Positions 1 to 11,699 of a DNA stretch of 64,000 bases are shown in pieces; the stretch's first letter is position 1; every line of letters begins with the position of its first letter. Below the pieces are notes generated by a model. It was not told where the DNA came from and did not search any database. It saw only the letters and a program-made list of their open reading frames with translations. This DNA comes from Anniella stebbinsi. Lineage: Eukaryota; Chordata; Lepidosauria; Squamata; Anniellidae. The position numbers and the translations under genes are program-made. Location: NCBI GenBank assembly GCA_029215795.1, contig JARDYH010000001.1, positions 119,500,533-119,564,532 on the forward strand. Direction: 5' to 3'.

Positions 1-109
1 AATATCACCAGGTACTAATTGCATACAAATGACACTGGCTGAAATTCCCTTTTCTCTACAACTATTAAAGTTACATGAGCCCTGTCCTCCTTTTCATATG
101 GTCAGCCTA
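1..109. mobile_element. Palindromic MITE (320-bp family), right half
   Basis: Bases 1-109 match the right half of the complete copy at 41990-42309, ending in the same terminal GGTCAGCCTA. The left half lies before the window. No transposase is encoded; the family is a long inverted repeat. The full copy makes 8-bp target duplications, so hAT-type mobilisation is inferred. Confidence 0.8.
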
Positions 110-621
110 ACCAACATATTTCCCCAAAATCCCACATACATGTGCGTGTGTGTGTTAAAACATTGGGAGTTTCCACTGAAGTCAATGGAGTACCATGAGG
201 AATCTCAAGGAGGGAAATATTTTAAAGAATCCCATACAAACCCCAGGTCACCATTGAGGTAGACCCACCATTTGCCTAACCAGTCTGCATGCTGATGCTC
301 TATGCTGAGGCCTGTTATTTCTGCTCTGATGATACTTCAATTGATTCAAGGCTGTCTAATCAGAAAACTTTATAAAAGAGCAATAAAGATATTTACAAGA
401 TTGGACTGGTAAGCCTGCAGAAATGAATGACAGAAAGAAGGAACAAAGACGTGAGAAGGATTTTTAATTCTTAAGCCACCATGGGGTTTTGCTACATGTC
501 TTCAATAACTGTTGTTCTCCATCCCTTACCAAGAATCCAGAAGAAGGAAAGTCTAGCTGAGAAGAACTGCCATAGGCACCTCTACTAGTTATAAAAGGTG
601 GGGTGATGTGATCTCTACTTG

Positions 622-684
622 AATAATAATAATAATAATAATAATAACAACAACAAAACATCAACAACAACAATAATAATAATA
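622..684. repeat. AAT/CAA microsatellite (L2 tail)
   Basis: Runs of AAT broken by CAACAACAA. It adjoins the 3' terminus of the minus-strand L2 LINE, so it is most likely that element's expanded 3' tail. Confidence 0.85.
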
Positions 685-843
685 TATTTATTTATTTCTT
701 ATCCGCCTCTCCCTCTGGATCGAGGCGGGGAACAACATCAAATACAAAGTGCATAAAACTGATTAAAAGCACATCAAACTAATATATTATTAAAATACCA
801 ATAAAACTCTTAAAATTCAACTGGGTAGGCCTGCCAGAAGAGA

Positions 844-1476
844 TCAGTCTTTTATGGCTTTCTTAATGTCAAAGAGACTATTAAGTTGACAAATCTCCTC
901 CCACAGTCTGGGAGCGGCAGAAGAGAAGGTCCTCTGGGTAACAGTTGCCAGCCTGGTTTTGGCTGACTGTAGCAAATTCTTCCCAGAGGACCTGAGTGTG
1001 CAGGGTGGATTGTATGGGAGAAGGTGATCCCACAGGTAACCTGGACCCAAACCATATAGGGCTTTAAAAGTAATGACCAACACTTTGTACTTAGCCCGGA
1101 AAGTAATTGGCAGCCAGTGGAGCGATTTTAAAGCTGGCGTAATATGGTCACCCCTAGGTGTACTGGTGAACAAACTGGCTGCCATATTTTGAACTAGTTG
1201 AAGTTTCCGGAGTAGGCACAGAGGTAGCCCTATGTACAGCACATTGCAGAAGTCGAGCCTTGAAGTTACCAGCATGTGTACTACCATCTTTAGGTCTTCG
1301 AACTCTAGGAAGGGGTGCTGCTGGCATATCAGCCAAAGCTGATAATAGGCACTCCTGGCTGTCACATCTATCTGAGCTGTCACTTGGAGCGACGGATCCA
1401 GGAGCACCCCCAACCTGTGAACACAGCCTTTCAGGGGGAGTGTAACTCCATCCAGTTCTGGTTGACACACCTCCAA
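844..1476 (-). pseudogene. L2 reverse transcriptase C-terminal fragment
   Basis: A 210-residue open frame with hallmarks of the L2 ORF2 C-terminus: LGVLLDPSLQ near residue 23, VTSRLDFCNVLYIGLP near 70, LQLVQN near 92, DHITPALKSLHWLPI near 109 and APRLWEEICQLNSLFDIKKA at the end. These follow the catalytic RT core, which is missing, so it cannot be active. The frame is open because the copy is fairly young or by chance; the start codon is not biological. Confidence 0.85.
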
Positions 1477-1925
1477 ACCCAGGTTGGGGCCTCCGTCTTA
1501 TCAGGATTCAGCTTCAGTTTGTTTTTCCTTATCCAGGCTGCCGTGTCAAATTGTGGTTTAAAAATACAGAACCATAGGAACTGTTGGCCATCCACAGTTC
1601 ACACCTGAGCATCAAATGGAGCAGGGAGGCACACAGGCCATGTGGCCACACTATGGTGAGATGTACTATATTTATTTATTTTAATTATAATAATTATTTC
1701 TAAGTTTGGATCTATCCCTATAAATCCTCTCTTTTGGCAATCCATAAGTGGGCACCCAATCTGTGAATGGGTGAAAGTGGAATACAAGAAGAGGGCTCAC
1801 TTAATGTCAAATGATGGCATTAGAAGACCTGGTTGAGCCATGACTTGTGAAAGTTAAGCATCACCCAGAAGCAATTAAAATATAAAATTGGTGCTTCTTC
1901 AGAATGGAAGGAAAGGGACATCTCA

Positions 1926-2447
1926 GGGCCTTTCTACACCTCCTGGTGTTTCGGGAGGGGGGAGGCTCTCACATTACCCTGATTGTGAGAACCTCCCCCA
2001 GCATGCAAACGTGGCGCACAGCGTCCCGTGGCGCACAGCCACCATTTTATTTTATTTTTAAAAGCACCGGGGCCAGTTGTGCCCCGCTCAGTTGGAAAAA
2101 GGTAGGTTTTCTTTAAAGATTCCCCCCCAAAATTGTGCCCCTTTCCCCCCTGCCATCCCATGGATGGCAAAAATGTAGCTCCCCTCTCCCCAGTGCGGCT
2201 CCATGCCCATTTCTGGTGACTGCTTACTTGTGAGTAAGTGGACACCAGGCAGGACAGGCGCTCACACCTCCCACGGTCTTGGGACAGCCCCAAGACCGCT
2301 GGAAGAATTAGGTTTTCCCAGGGTTTCTTCATCCCTGGGAAAACCCATGCCCATCCCCCCTGCCCCTGGGAGTCCCTATGCATCATTTGGACGTACAGGG
2401 AGCACCCAGGGACAACCCCAGGTCAAAAGGCTGGTGTAGAAACAGCC
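1926..2447. mobile_element. TIR element (MITE), 'TTTCTACACC' family
   Basis: Left end GGGCCTTTCTACACC is inverted at the right end as GGTGTAGAAACAGCC. The interior is GC-richer than its surroundings. The body resembles the element at 44947-45395 (both carry a 'GGGAGTCCC...GCATCATTTGG' or 'CCAAATGACGCACAGGGAGTCCC' block). No coding capacity; open frames inside are shadows. Confidence 0.7.
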
Positions 2448-2565
2448 TTAGTGAACCTTCCAATCCTACATAGTATCACTTCAAAAATGTTTTCACTTAC
2501 TCTGGAGATTGAACTCCAAAATATTATGCCACAAAGAAGAAACCATAAAAAGTTCTGTTTCAGGA

Positions 2566-2650
2566 ATCAAGGCTATGATCCTATACAGTTTCCTGGGAAT
2601 AAACTCCACCAAACTTACTTTTGAGTGGACATGTATAGGATTGTGATGTA
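2566..2650. repeat. Short hairpin repeat ('CCTATACA...TGTATAGGATTG')
   Basis: About 80 bp forming an imperfect hairpin: ATGATCCTATACAG at the left, CATGTATAGGATTGTGAT at the right, with a central ACTTACTTTTGAGT. Related copies lie near 17416, 28200, 31610 and 53927. Family name not recognised. Confidence 0.55.
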
Positions 2651-3036
2651 AGAGAAGAAGCCAGTTAGCAAGCATAAATTCAGGCAGATTAAATAGGTAG
2701 TCATTTTTTGTCAATCATTTGAGCTTTTCAGGCCTTGTTCAGACTCTTTTTATCTTTTTCTTTCAACCATCTATTTGAGAAGGAATGGAGTCCTAGCAGC
2801 GAAACAAGATGTATGCCTCATTCAGTTGTTCTGAATGGAGCCATTCAAACCTCAAAGACATGAATTGTTCATTTCACCAGTCCCAAAAGCAAGAATGCAA
2901 AGAAAATGTAATATCTAAAGAAGCCTGGTGTCGTGAATTCCTTAATTGTATGATTATTTGCATGATTATTGCATTATTTGATTGTAGGATTATTTCTGTA
3001 GGCTTGAACTTCTGATTTTGAGAGCGTGCTTGTTCT

Positions 3037-3636
3037 GGGGCTAATCTACACCTGCAGCCCTTTCGCAACGGAAGTGGCATACTCCCACATGTTCCCCACT
3101 TCCACAATTGCCCCTTACGGGGCACACATGACTGATCTTTCCTGCAGGAGCACGTGTGCCCCAGTGCAGCAGTTCACATGTGCATTGGTAGAAGTGGGCA
3201 GGGCTAGGCAGATGGCTACAGGGCACAGGATTTATCTTTTAATGAGTTGTTAGGGATGTACATGAGCACAGCAACACATTCTACTCCATCGAATATATGC
3301 TCCTGCGCAGAGATGTGTTTATATTTTAAAACACACACACACACACACTTGGCAGTAACGCCAATACCCATGCACACGCCCCTCACAACTGATTGGCTGT
3401 TCTTTGAGCCCGGAACTCCTAGCGAACAGCAACAACCTTGCAAAGGCGGGCACCCCACAAACATTCTTTGCAATGGAAGTGAGAGAGCCAGAAAAAATGT
3501 GGCAAAAGCAGTCAGTGATATTCCTGAATAACTGAGAGGTGGACCTGAGATCACCACTGGAGCAGGTGAATGTCATGTGCCCATTTAGTGACAACTGCAA
3601 TACAACCTGCAATAAATGGTTGGTGTAGATTCCCCC
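3037..3636. mobile_element. TIR element, 'ATCTACACC' family, 600 bp
   Basis: Ends GGGGCTAATCTACACC and GGTGTAGATTCCCCC are inverted. The body is shared in order with 17575-18230: an 'AGCCCTTT.GCAA.GGA' start, a 'TGC.GCGCAGAGATGTGTTT' block, and a right part 'GAATAACTGAGAGGTGGA...GAGATCAC'. It contains an (AC)n tract at 3331-3348. Open frames inside have no recognisable domain. Confidence 0.7.
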
Positions 3637-3639
3637 TTC

Positions 3640-4370
3640 ACTTAAACATTAAAAAAGCAACATTACAAGAATACAGTTCTGATAATTCCACGTACACCTA
3701 CTTTGCCATAAGTTTACCCTCTCCTTTCTTCCTGCAGTAAGCAAATTCCCACAGAACACATTTTGGTTGGAGGAATTTGTTTCACTTTCCACAAACTAGA
3801 CGTGTGACCATTAATGGAAGCAACAAAGTGTATTCAGTGCATATGATAAGAATTCTACTGCCATCATGAGCATTTCTTCTTTATAACAAGTTTAAAAAAT
3901 CATTTTATCAAATATCCACACTCCATTTATATTCTGTAAAGATGTACTCTCTACCACTCTTTATCATGGTCATAATACTCATTCAAGTAAAAATACCAAA
4001 CACAAATAGCAGAAAACAAGAAATACAAATGTGTAAAGGATGTTCAAGAACATAATACAAAAGTCCTGGCATCAAAAGCACTGTAATAAAGTATTTTTGG
4101 ACATTAGGCAGAATCAGATATTTTACAACATTTTCTCCCTTTAAAGATTATCAAAATTGATATATTGTAATAATAGATAATGGATGAATATGCGCAGGTG
4201 TTATACATCTATCTGTAAAATGGGAATACAAAATATCACTTGTAAGAATACCATATAGAGTTTGGAAAGTATTTAAGTTTGAAATTACCACTTATGTATA
4301 TTAATTGAAATAAATGGCATCAGACTTTTAAAACCCAGGGATTTCAATACCATATTTAATAGTTAATACA
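3640..4370. other. No recognised feature
   Basis: AT-rich sequence with stops in all frames. I see no repeat or coding signature. Confidence 0.5.
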
Positions 4371-4475
4371 GGGGTCTCCAACCTTTGTGGGCTGATAGGA
4401 AAGTGTCATGGCACCATTTTAAAAAGCTGCCATGTGGCTGCCCATTCACAAAATTGTTGCTATGATGGGCACAGC
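4371..4475. mobile_element. hAT-like MITE, left-end fragment
   Basis: The start CAGGGGTCTCCAACCTTTGTGGGC has the CAGGGGT-type end common in amniote hAT MITEs. No matching inverted right end was found within 500 bp, so it appears truncated. Confidence 0.5.
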
Positions 4476-4781
4476 AGGTCACAACATACCCATTTGATGG
4501 AGAAATTGGTGAGGTTCATAGCCAAATAATTTGCCAAGAACTAGGATACAAGGTAGAGGTGGGGGTAGAGCCCCAAAATACAAACCAGCTCCTTTGAATC
4601 CACCATTTTCCCTTTCTCTTTGGATAACCTCCCTCCCTCCCAAATACACACATACATACAATGCAAACAAATAAGATTCTATAACTGTAAATACTCAAGA
4701 TCCTCTCTCTCAATTTCAGAATCCCCCCATTCCCCCAAACACACACACACACACTGCCTCTGGATCACTCGTAAACATACT

Positions 4782-5007
4782 GGCTCAATTCAGACGACAC
4801 AATAAACAACTGGTGTGGGGGAAACAATCGTCAGTTGTTTTGACTATTGTGTCATCTGAATGCTGCCATAGTCAACTCAGCACTGATCCTAATCCACACC
4901 ACAGTTGATTATTTATTACCATGTTGTGTGGGGAGTACCCCCTAGTTGAACAACTGTAAAGTTGATTATTACCCCACCATTTACTATTGTGTCATCTGAA
5001 TTGAGCC
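4782..5007 (+). mobile_element. 226-bp MITE, copy 1
   Basis: Terminal inverted repeats GGCTCAATTCAGACGACACA and its complement, here with TCATCTGAATTGAGCC at the right. Two other copies of exactly the same length occur at 7600-7825 (inverted) and 11469-11694. The interior is itself inverted-repeat-rich: 'AACAACTG...CAGTTGTTTTGACTATTGTGTC' and 'GTTGACTATGG'. No ORF. Confidence 0.88.
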
Positions 5008-5029
5008 TCCCTCTCGCTCTCGCTCTCGC

Positions 5030-5071
<42 letters not shown>

Positions 5072-5072
5072 C
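5008..5072. repeat. (CTCTCG)n-(TC)n-(AC)n compound microsatellite
   Basis: CTCTCG repeats pass into (TC)n and then (AC)n, starting at the base after the MITE end. Confidence 0.95.
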
Positions 5073-5504
5073 ACTTTATCATTCACAGACATGCAACCAA
5101 GCCTCCCTAGGGAAATAAAGCCAAAGCAACTTGTTTTGTTAAAAATGTCCTGCCAGTTTAATTATATCCTGTTGTATAGTCAAAATAATTTTTAGTGGTT
5201 AAAACAAATGGCTCAGATTCATACATAAGAAAGAACATTCATTTCAGTGTTGAATGGTTATTGTGAGTCAACATTTTCTTCACATTTTCATAAAATGAAG
5301 ATTTCTTCTGTATGTGTTTCAATTTGCTGAGATCCATCATTGTCGTGTCATTCAAAATCTACCACTTTCTGGGACATTTGTAAGAACATTCAGAAGACAT
5401 CTTCACCATGTAAAACTCTATCTAGGTGAATCAATGGTCCTTACTAAAATGTGATGAGTTAAGTGGGGAAGGAACACTGAAGCCACGAGGAACACCACAG
5501 CAGC

Positions 5505-5985
5505 AGATAATACATAGAAAAATAAATCCAAAATGCACAGCTGGGCAATAGCTTTATTGGGACCAACCAAAATGTCACAAAACATTGTGGAAGCTTTCAA
5601 GTTCTCCAGAACTCTTTATCAGGCTAGATGGAGGAATCTGTGTGTTTGACCCAGAGCAAGAGACAAATCCGAGTTTCAACTGGCTATCATGTTTTCAGCA
5701 GTGAGGTTCAGCCATTGCTTCTATTTCCCAGAATTCTAAGTGTAATCTGTTACCTGCGATGCCTACCCATGACTAATTCATGGCCACATTGTTGGACGTT
5801 TTAGCCTAATTTTTGAACTTTTCTGTTTCTTCCCCCGTCCTCTGCCACCTCACACAATGAGGAGTTCTGGAGAGCTCGAAAGCTAGTATAGTCTTCTGTT
5901 GAATTGTCATTGTTCCTAATAAAATTATTGCCCAACTGTGGATTTTAGATTGTTTTTCTCATGGACCAACATGGCTGACTTAATT
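5505..5985. mobile_element. Unidentified inverted-repeat element
   Basis: Left arm (about 5505-5620) reads, inverted, GAGTTCTGGAGAACTTGAAAG then TTGGTCCCAATAAAGCTATTGCCCAGCTG. The right arm (about 5866-5975) reads GAGTTCTGGAGAGCTCGAAAGCT then TTGTTCCTAATAAAATTATTGCCCAACTG. Each arm carries AATAAA. I recognise the motif as recurrent in reptile genomes but cannot name the family. The arrangement could be one element with long TIRs or two 3' ends inserted head to head. Confidence 0.6.
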
Positions 5986-5989
5986 TTTT

Positions 5990-6234
5990 TTAAAATGGGA
6001 AAAGAAATAAATTACTATAGTGTGGGTGAACTGGAACTATGCAAAACTCCTCTTTAGGCAGGCTCTGAACCATTTCCCAGCAGCCATCCTAATCAAAACC
6101 CACACATTACAATCCAAACATTTGAAACAACAGAAAATGAAAGAATAGCATTTTGTGGCACATTATGCATTATTCTGACCAGTGGTGAGAAAACAAAGGG
6201 GGAAGAGAACAAAGCTAAGATATAAAATAGCTTT

Positions 6235-6273
<39 letters not shown>

Positions 6274-7538
6274 GAACACAGAGAGGAGAGAGATGAGCTT
6301 TTCCAAAAGAGGAGAGAAATTAGGCCAGATGGTCTTTTTCTCTTTCTGTCATAACTTATGTCCTTTGCCACCACTGAAACTAAAGATAAGTCAGAGACCA
6401 AAATGCCGTCATCCTTTCCTAATTGCTAAACAGTGATGCATCTGGCTTGAAATTCCTCTCTCCAATCCCCAGTAATTATAGAATACAGAGACACATTTAA
6501 CCTTATGTCCTTCTGCTCAAATACATCCATATACATTACAGTGCTACCATGATTCCCCAATCTGTCCTGCTCACCCAAGACAAGATAGAAACACTCCAGA
6601 TTGGCTCTCACCTGGACAAAAAGCCTGAAGAGAAGATAGAGTTTCTATTGACCACAGCCACCCAACCCTCAAGCCTATGTGGTGCTGCACTGGGTACCCA
6701 GGAGGACAAAGCTGGGGGAAACTAACTCCACCCAGCTCCCCAACCCAAGTCTGTTACATAAACCAAGTCAGTCTTCTCATCCATAATTAAATAATGAATG
6801 AGGAAGCTCTTATTATGAACCATCTAATTGCATCAATTTCATTGCAACAAAATGCAAAACAGACACTTCTTTTCATGGCAAAGGAATTAGATGACATGCT
6901 CAGCTGCAGTAGGAAGTTTCTATGCACACGACACATCAGGTGTGGGCAGACTTCAGCTTGGGTGTTCTACTTTGCTTTTTACTAGAACCTTCAGATACAT
7001 CAATGGGAGCCACATGCAAAAATGGCAACTTGAAGGGTGGTTTCAGATGCAATGGGTTGGCTCGGGGGGGGGGGGGGGCACCAGTCACTTACTAAATCTC
7101 TATGAGATAACTTCAGAAGACCTCCATATTCAAATACAAATCAACATCAGATCAGGGATTTCTAACCTGAATTAAAAGAAGGGGAGGCTGTTTTGTTGTA
7201 GTCAAGAAACCATTGCTGATCTACTGAAAATCATCCAGGTTTCTACAAGTAGATCCAGATCTACCTTCTTCCCACCTCGGCAAAACAGCTGCCACCACAA
7301 GCCTGGCGGTCAGTCTTTAGTTGATCCAATCTGTTGGTAAAGTTGCATGAAGTGATGTTCCAAGCAGCATAGAACTCTTAGTGTAGGAACAAGGATGTTC
7401 ACATATGGCACACACTTTCTCATGAATCAATGAGTTACAACAGATTCTTCTGCTAGTGACAAATTGGCTTTTAGATGATTTGCCTTCCCAATGTTAAAGA
7501 AATACTTTGAAAATTTCCAGAGAAGTACAACATTAATC
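5990..7538. other. No gene; (AT)n and poly-G tracts only
   Basis: Holds (AT)n at 6239-6268 and a 15-bp G run at 7064-7078. Otherwise AT-rich with frequent stops and no recognised feature. Confidence 0.55.
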
Positions 7539-7539
7539 T

Positions 7540-7599
7540 ATTGCAGCAAAACAACAACAATCAAGAGTCCTGTGGCATCTTAAATACGAAGAAATCTAT
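7540..7599 (-). mobile_element. Unidentified repeat fragment ('GTGGCATCTTAA')
   Basis: The AACAACAACAATCAAGAGTCCTGTGGCATCTTAAATACGAA region is the complement of a tail seen widely in reptile genomes (AAGGTGCCACAGGACTCTTG type). The 226-bp MITE starts immediately after it and probably interrupts it. Confidence 0.4.
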
Positions 7600-7825
7600 G
7601 GCTGATTTTGGACAACATGATAGTCAATGGTGGAGTAATAATCAACTTTACAGTTGTTCAACTAGGGGGTACTCCCCACACAACATGGTAATAAAAAATC
7701 AACTGTGGTGTGGATTAGGATCAGCGCTGAGTTGACTATGGCAGCATTCGGAGGACATGATAGTCAATACAACTGACGATTGTTTTCCCCACCCCAGTTG
7801 CTTATTGTGTCGTCCGAATTCAGCC
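7600..7825 (-). mobile_element. 226-bp MITE, copy 2 (inverted)
   Basis: Reverse-oriented homologue of 4782-5007, same length, with a slightly decayed left end (GGCTGATTTTGGACAACATG) and right end GTCCGAATTCAGCC. It is flanked by TAT on both sides (7597-7599 and 7826-7828), a possible 3-bp target duplication. Confidence 0.88.
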
Positions 7826-7829
7826 TATG

Positions 7830-9178
7830 TATCTATGTATTATTCATTATTCACGGACAAGAATTCACTTGTAATTCAGAGGTTTTGCGCTGCAGTTTTC
7901 CTTTGAAGTTCCTTTATTCAAGAATAGCCATCTTAAGAAAATGCTTTCAGTAGTAATTGTAAAGGCTGAGTCCACCTTTTCTTTCTTCAGTGCTATAAAT
8001 TTTGGTGACCTTCGCTTATACTCTTTCCTGTGCAACCCCCCCCCCAAAAAAAAACTCCAAAAGGGCTACATCTAATATAGGTTTTTTTGCTATGTACTCT
8101 TGGTTCTGATGATAATTCTGCCAGAAATTATATGCCTTATACTGTGTCAGTGGTTATTTTCTCAGTGTTATATTATTGTCATTATCATGATTGTCATCGT
8201 TATTTGTGGATCTGTCACTTGGCAACCCTACTCTCCAGGTGTCTAATTGCCTCCTCCATCAGTGGAACAATTTGTCAACCACAGACTGGCTTACTTGGCC
8301 ATCATGCAGCAGAGCATCTCCTGAGAAGCATTAACAGGATGGAGAAAGAAGGTCATCACGTAATGTACCTATAAGTTTGTTTCCAACAAAGAATGATTAA
8401 GGTTAAAAGTCTTTCAATATCATCTCTCCACAAGCCATCCAAAGTTTTGGTGTGTTTTTTTCAGGTTGGTACTAAAACCAGAGGCCATCTGGCTCCCTTG
8501 CATACATAATACGAATTTCGTGCCAGAATGCAGGGTATTTGGCAACCAAAAACTGTAATGACATCTCTGTAGCTACCAGCTACTAACATGTTTAGTAATG
8601 CATTCGAGCTTTCAGAATATCACGAGTCTTCCTGTAGATATACTGATCCATAATCAGAGATGAACAAAATTCATATGCTTCCTCATGTAATTTAAAATCC
8701 CACATAGGAGAAATCTAAATAAGCAAGGCAAATCTCTAGGAGAAAAAGATACTGTTTTTCTTTATCACAGTGAAGACTTTGTATTACAGCATGAAGTCCA
8801 ATGTTGTAATGAAATTTTAACAATAATCCAAGTGGTAATAGCAAAATAGGGAGCAATAAAAGCTCTGCAGGTGTTTCAGCATAAACATATACTTTTTTTT
8901 AAAAAAAACTATTATTTGTATCCATTCATGAGAATACTTTTTTTAAAATATAAACAAAGCTTTGAATGACAAGTCGGCTTTGAATGCATGTCTCCTTTAA
9001 AGAAAATCAGTCTGTAAAAAAACGTTCAATGGCAATGTTGCTTTACTTTATTAAAGAAATGGAGAAAATATCAATTAAAATAACTCATTTTTCATTTATA
9101 TGTAAATATCACTTTTAACCCCCCCCCAAAAAAGAGTGTGCTGATGCAAATTGATTCTAAATTTCCATCTGAGATACA
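7830..9178. other. No recognised feature
   Basis: AT-rich with short C, A and T runs. I see no coding signature or clear repeat family. Confidence 0.5.
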
Positions 9179-9179
9179 A

Positions 9180-9460
9180 TTGGTGGTTATGACAGGGGGG
9201 GGGGCTTTCTTGGTAGCGGCAGCCAGATTGTGGAACACTTTACCAGGGGCAATTTGACTGGCCCTCTTCAGACACCAATGAAAAACCTTTTTGATTAGGT
9301 GCACTTTTTAATAATGTGCTTTGATGTTTGTTTGTGTTGTTTGTTTGTTTGTTTGTTTGTTTCCTGCTGTTTCTAATTATTTGCCAGTGGTGCTGCTCAC
9401 TGCTCTAGATTTTTGTTTTTGTTTTTTAGAATTGTTGTTTTTAGCTTGTATATTTTAAAG
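9180..9460 (+). mobile_element. L2 LINE 3' end
   Basis: 9210-9310 translates to an L2 ORF2 terminus with the AARLWNTLPGA motif followed by a KTFLI-like end. It then enters a T-rich 3' UTR containing (GTTT)n at 9332-9361. An hAT MITE interrupts it at 9461. Non-functional. Confidence 0.7.
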
Positions 9461-9760
9461 CAAGAGTGGGCAAGTTTGGGGGATCCAGGAGCCAATTTCC
9501 ACCCCCTGAACTCTGTCCACTGCCATCACACTGGCAAAATTGTGGATTGGTGGCTGGAAAAGAACAGCTTGTTTTCAAGCTAAATTTGACCTTTTCAGCT
9601 TCTATCCCAGTTTGCTGCTGAAATTTGTCACCAAAACACCAATTATTTCTATGACCACCACCCCACTGAATTTCAGTAGTATGGCAGCATGGGTGGTAGG
9701 GCCACACTCGAGGCCAAGGGGACTTCATGTGGCTCATGTCCTGCCTGTTGCCCACCTGTG
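9461..9760. mobile_element. hAT-type MITE with perfect TSD
   Basis: Starts CAAGAGTGGGCAAG and ends TTGCCCACCTGTG (inverted CA..GGTGGGCAA). It is flanked by identical 8-bp duplications TTTTAAAG at 9453-9460 and 9761-9768. An 8-bp TSD plus CA..TG ends indicates hAT superfamily. No transposase. Confidence 0.88.
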
Positions 9761-9769
9761 TTTTAAAGG

Positions 9770-11200
9770 AACTTATTTTCCACCTTAGGAGGGTACACCA
9801 TGGAGCCAAAATGCAGAATGGAAACAAGAGAAAGAAAAAAACCTTAAGTTCTATCACAACAGGATAGCTCTTGATATGCTTCCCATTCATGCATATACAA
9901 CAAAACATTGTGTTCTGGTGTGAAAATCGTGCATTTCTTTGGGGGAGGGGTGGACGTTCCTCAGTGGAAGTTCCTTGTGGTTGGGGTCAAATGTCATAGT
10001 AGTGATTGCATGTATTGTAGCATACCGCTCTTGTTTTAACATCGTCATTGTAGAGGAAATGAAGATTTCTACTCTTGTGCCTTTCAACCCTGCATTTAAT
10101 TGGCACTTCAACCCTACTGAAGCCAATGTAACACCTTTGAAGCAGGCGTTGTGCCATTCTGACAGATGGACAGAAGTATAGATGTGAAGTGTGCCAGAAA
10201 ACAGTATGTTCAGTAGGGCTGGATTTCCAACCAGAAATATTGAAAGGGCAGTCTGTGCAGATTGTCAATGGTTTATGACAAGAAAATGTGCCATTTCTAC
10301 ATCATATTTGATGTAGATTAACTCTGAGAAATGGATTTTAAAGTCCTATTAGGTGAGCATTTTGGCTTTGTGAAATCATGCTTACAGAAGATGATATCCT
10401 CCCCACCACACACTGAACTTTTACTCAAAGCTCTGATGAAACTCAACCAATATGTTTCCTAAAATAATCCAATATATCCCCCATTATATGTTAATATAGT
10501 ATAATAATCATTCAATATATTTTATAATAATATCATATCATCATCCAATATATTTCCTAAATTCATCCAAGCTTCCTGCCAAAACCAATGCCATAAAGCT
10601 TCCACCCTACTGAAGTCTGCTAAAAGAAACATCACCTGGATTTTACACTATTGTGTACTCAATTAAATCTGTTACACAAACTGATGGGGATGAAATATCG
10701 CCTTGACTGATTATCACTAAAGACTTCACAAATTAACACAGAGGTGCAAATGAGGAAATAATGTGTCTCTTTGAGGAAAACATATGTTTCCTGTTACATG
10801 GTGAAATAGTTAACGTACATTGAATGCCATCTGCTGACTAATATAAAGTATTTACAAGGGCAAATATTCCTGATAGCTGTGCTTAGTAAATGGCTCTACA
10901 ACTTGATTTCTACGGAATTTGGACAGCTACTGGGATCTACTCTAACACCAACTCCCTTTATTTTTTATTACTAAAGCTAAACTTTGACAGATTGGCTAAT
11001 TAAAAGTGATTAAAAAATAACTGATTTAAGGTTAACTTGCAGAATAAACAGAATGCTTTAATATGGATCAGACTAATAGGAAGTAACCAAGAAACTAATC
11101 AGAATAAATTTCATCAATGTGGGCCAAAATCAGTTGTGTAATCTTAGTGCCTGAAATTCCTACAAAATTAAGACTATATCATATTATAGTTTCTTAATGT
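9770..11200. other. No gene; one AT-rich local repeat
   Basis: 10446-10575 has imperfect repeats of CCAATATATTTCCTAAA separated by TA-rich sequence. The rest shows nothing recognisable. Confidence 0.5.
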
Positions 11201-11204
11201 GGCT

Positions 11205-11300
11205 GAATCTATTTATTTATTTATTATTTACAGCATTTCTACCCCACTCTTCAGCCAAAAAAGGCTCCAATTTTTTATATAAATCTAGACAGGTCATCAT
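11205..11300 (-). mobile_element. LINE (L2-like) tail fragment
   Basis: TATTTATTTATTATTTACAGCATTTCTACCCCACTC is the complement of the 'GGGGTAGAAATGCTGTAAATAAATAAATA' tail seen in L2-type 3' ends. Confidence 0.5.
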
Positions 11301-11384
11301 TTTGCTATTATTCAAGACTCTAATATAAAGTATTTCTATTATTACATGGGGAAGCACTTTTTAAAGTTTAAAATCATGGTATTT

Positions 11385-11468
11385 CTCACAGCAGCATGGC
11401 CAGAATATGACCCATCATGCTGGGTCAGACCAAAGATATTTCTAACTCAGCTGTCTATCTTCTACAAT
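11385..11468 (-). mobile_element. LINE/SINE 3'-end fragment, interrupted by MITE
   Basis: CATGCTGGGTCAGACCAAAGAT...CTTCTACAATGG resembles the inverted 3' tail of the SINE and CR1-group repeats ('GGTCTGACCCAGCATG'). It ends exactly where the 226-bp MITE starts. Confidence 0.5.
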
Positions 11469-11694
11469 GGCTCAATTCAGACGACACAATAAACAACTGG
11501 TGTGGGGAAAACAATCGTCAGTTGTTTTGACTATTGTGTCATCCGAATGCTGCCATAGTCAACTCAGCGCTGATCCTAATCCACACCACAGTTGATTATT
11601 TATTACCATGTTGTGTGGGGAGTACCCCCTAGTTGAACAACTGTAAAGTTGATTATTACCCCATCATTGACTATTGTGTCGTCCGAATTGAGCC
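11469..11694 (+). mobile_element. 226-bp MITE, copy 3
   Basis: Best-preserved copy: GGCTCAATTCAGACGACACAATA at the left is matched by TATTGTGTCGTCCGAATTGAGCC at the right. It is nearly identical to 4782-5007 over its full length. No clear target duplication. Confidence 0.92.
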
Positions 11695-11699
11695 AGTGT

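Larger units (their letters stand above)
622..1600 (-). mobile_element. L2-clade LINE, 5'-truncated
   Basis: Read on the minus strand, this holds the end of an L2 reverse-transcriptase ORF, then a 3' UTR with the recurrent tail CCCCGCCTCGATCCAGAGGG...AGGCGG, then an AAT-rich tail. The same tail recurs at 22449, 41582, 52025 and 59800. Coding similarity extends past the listed ORF to about 1600 but with stops. Typical dead, 5'-truncated copy. Confidence 0.85.

Noticed and set aside
4990..5075. Possible CRISPR-like or satellite array
   Set aside because: Simple compound microsatellite without spacers; host is a vertebrate.
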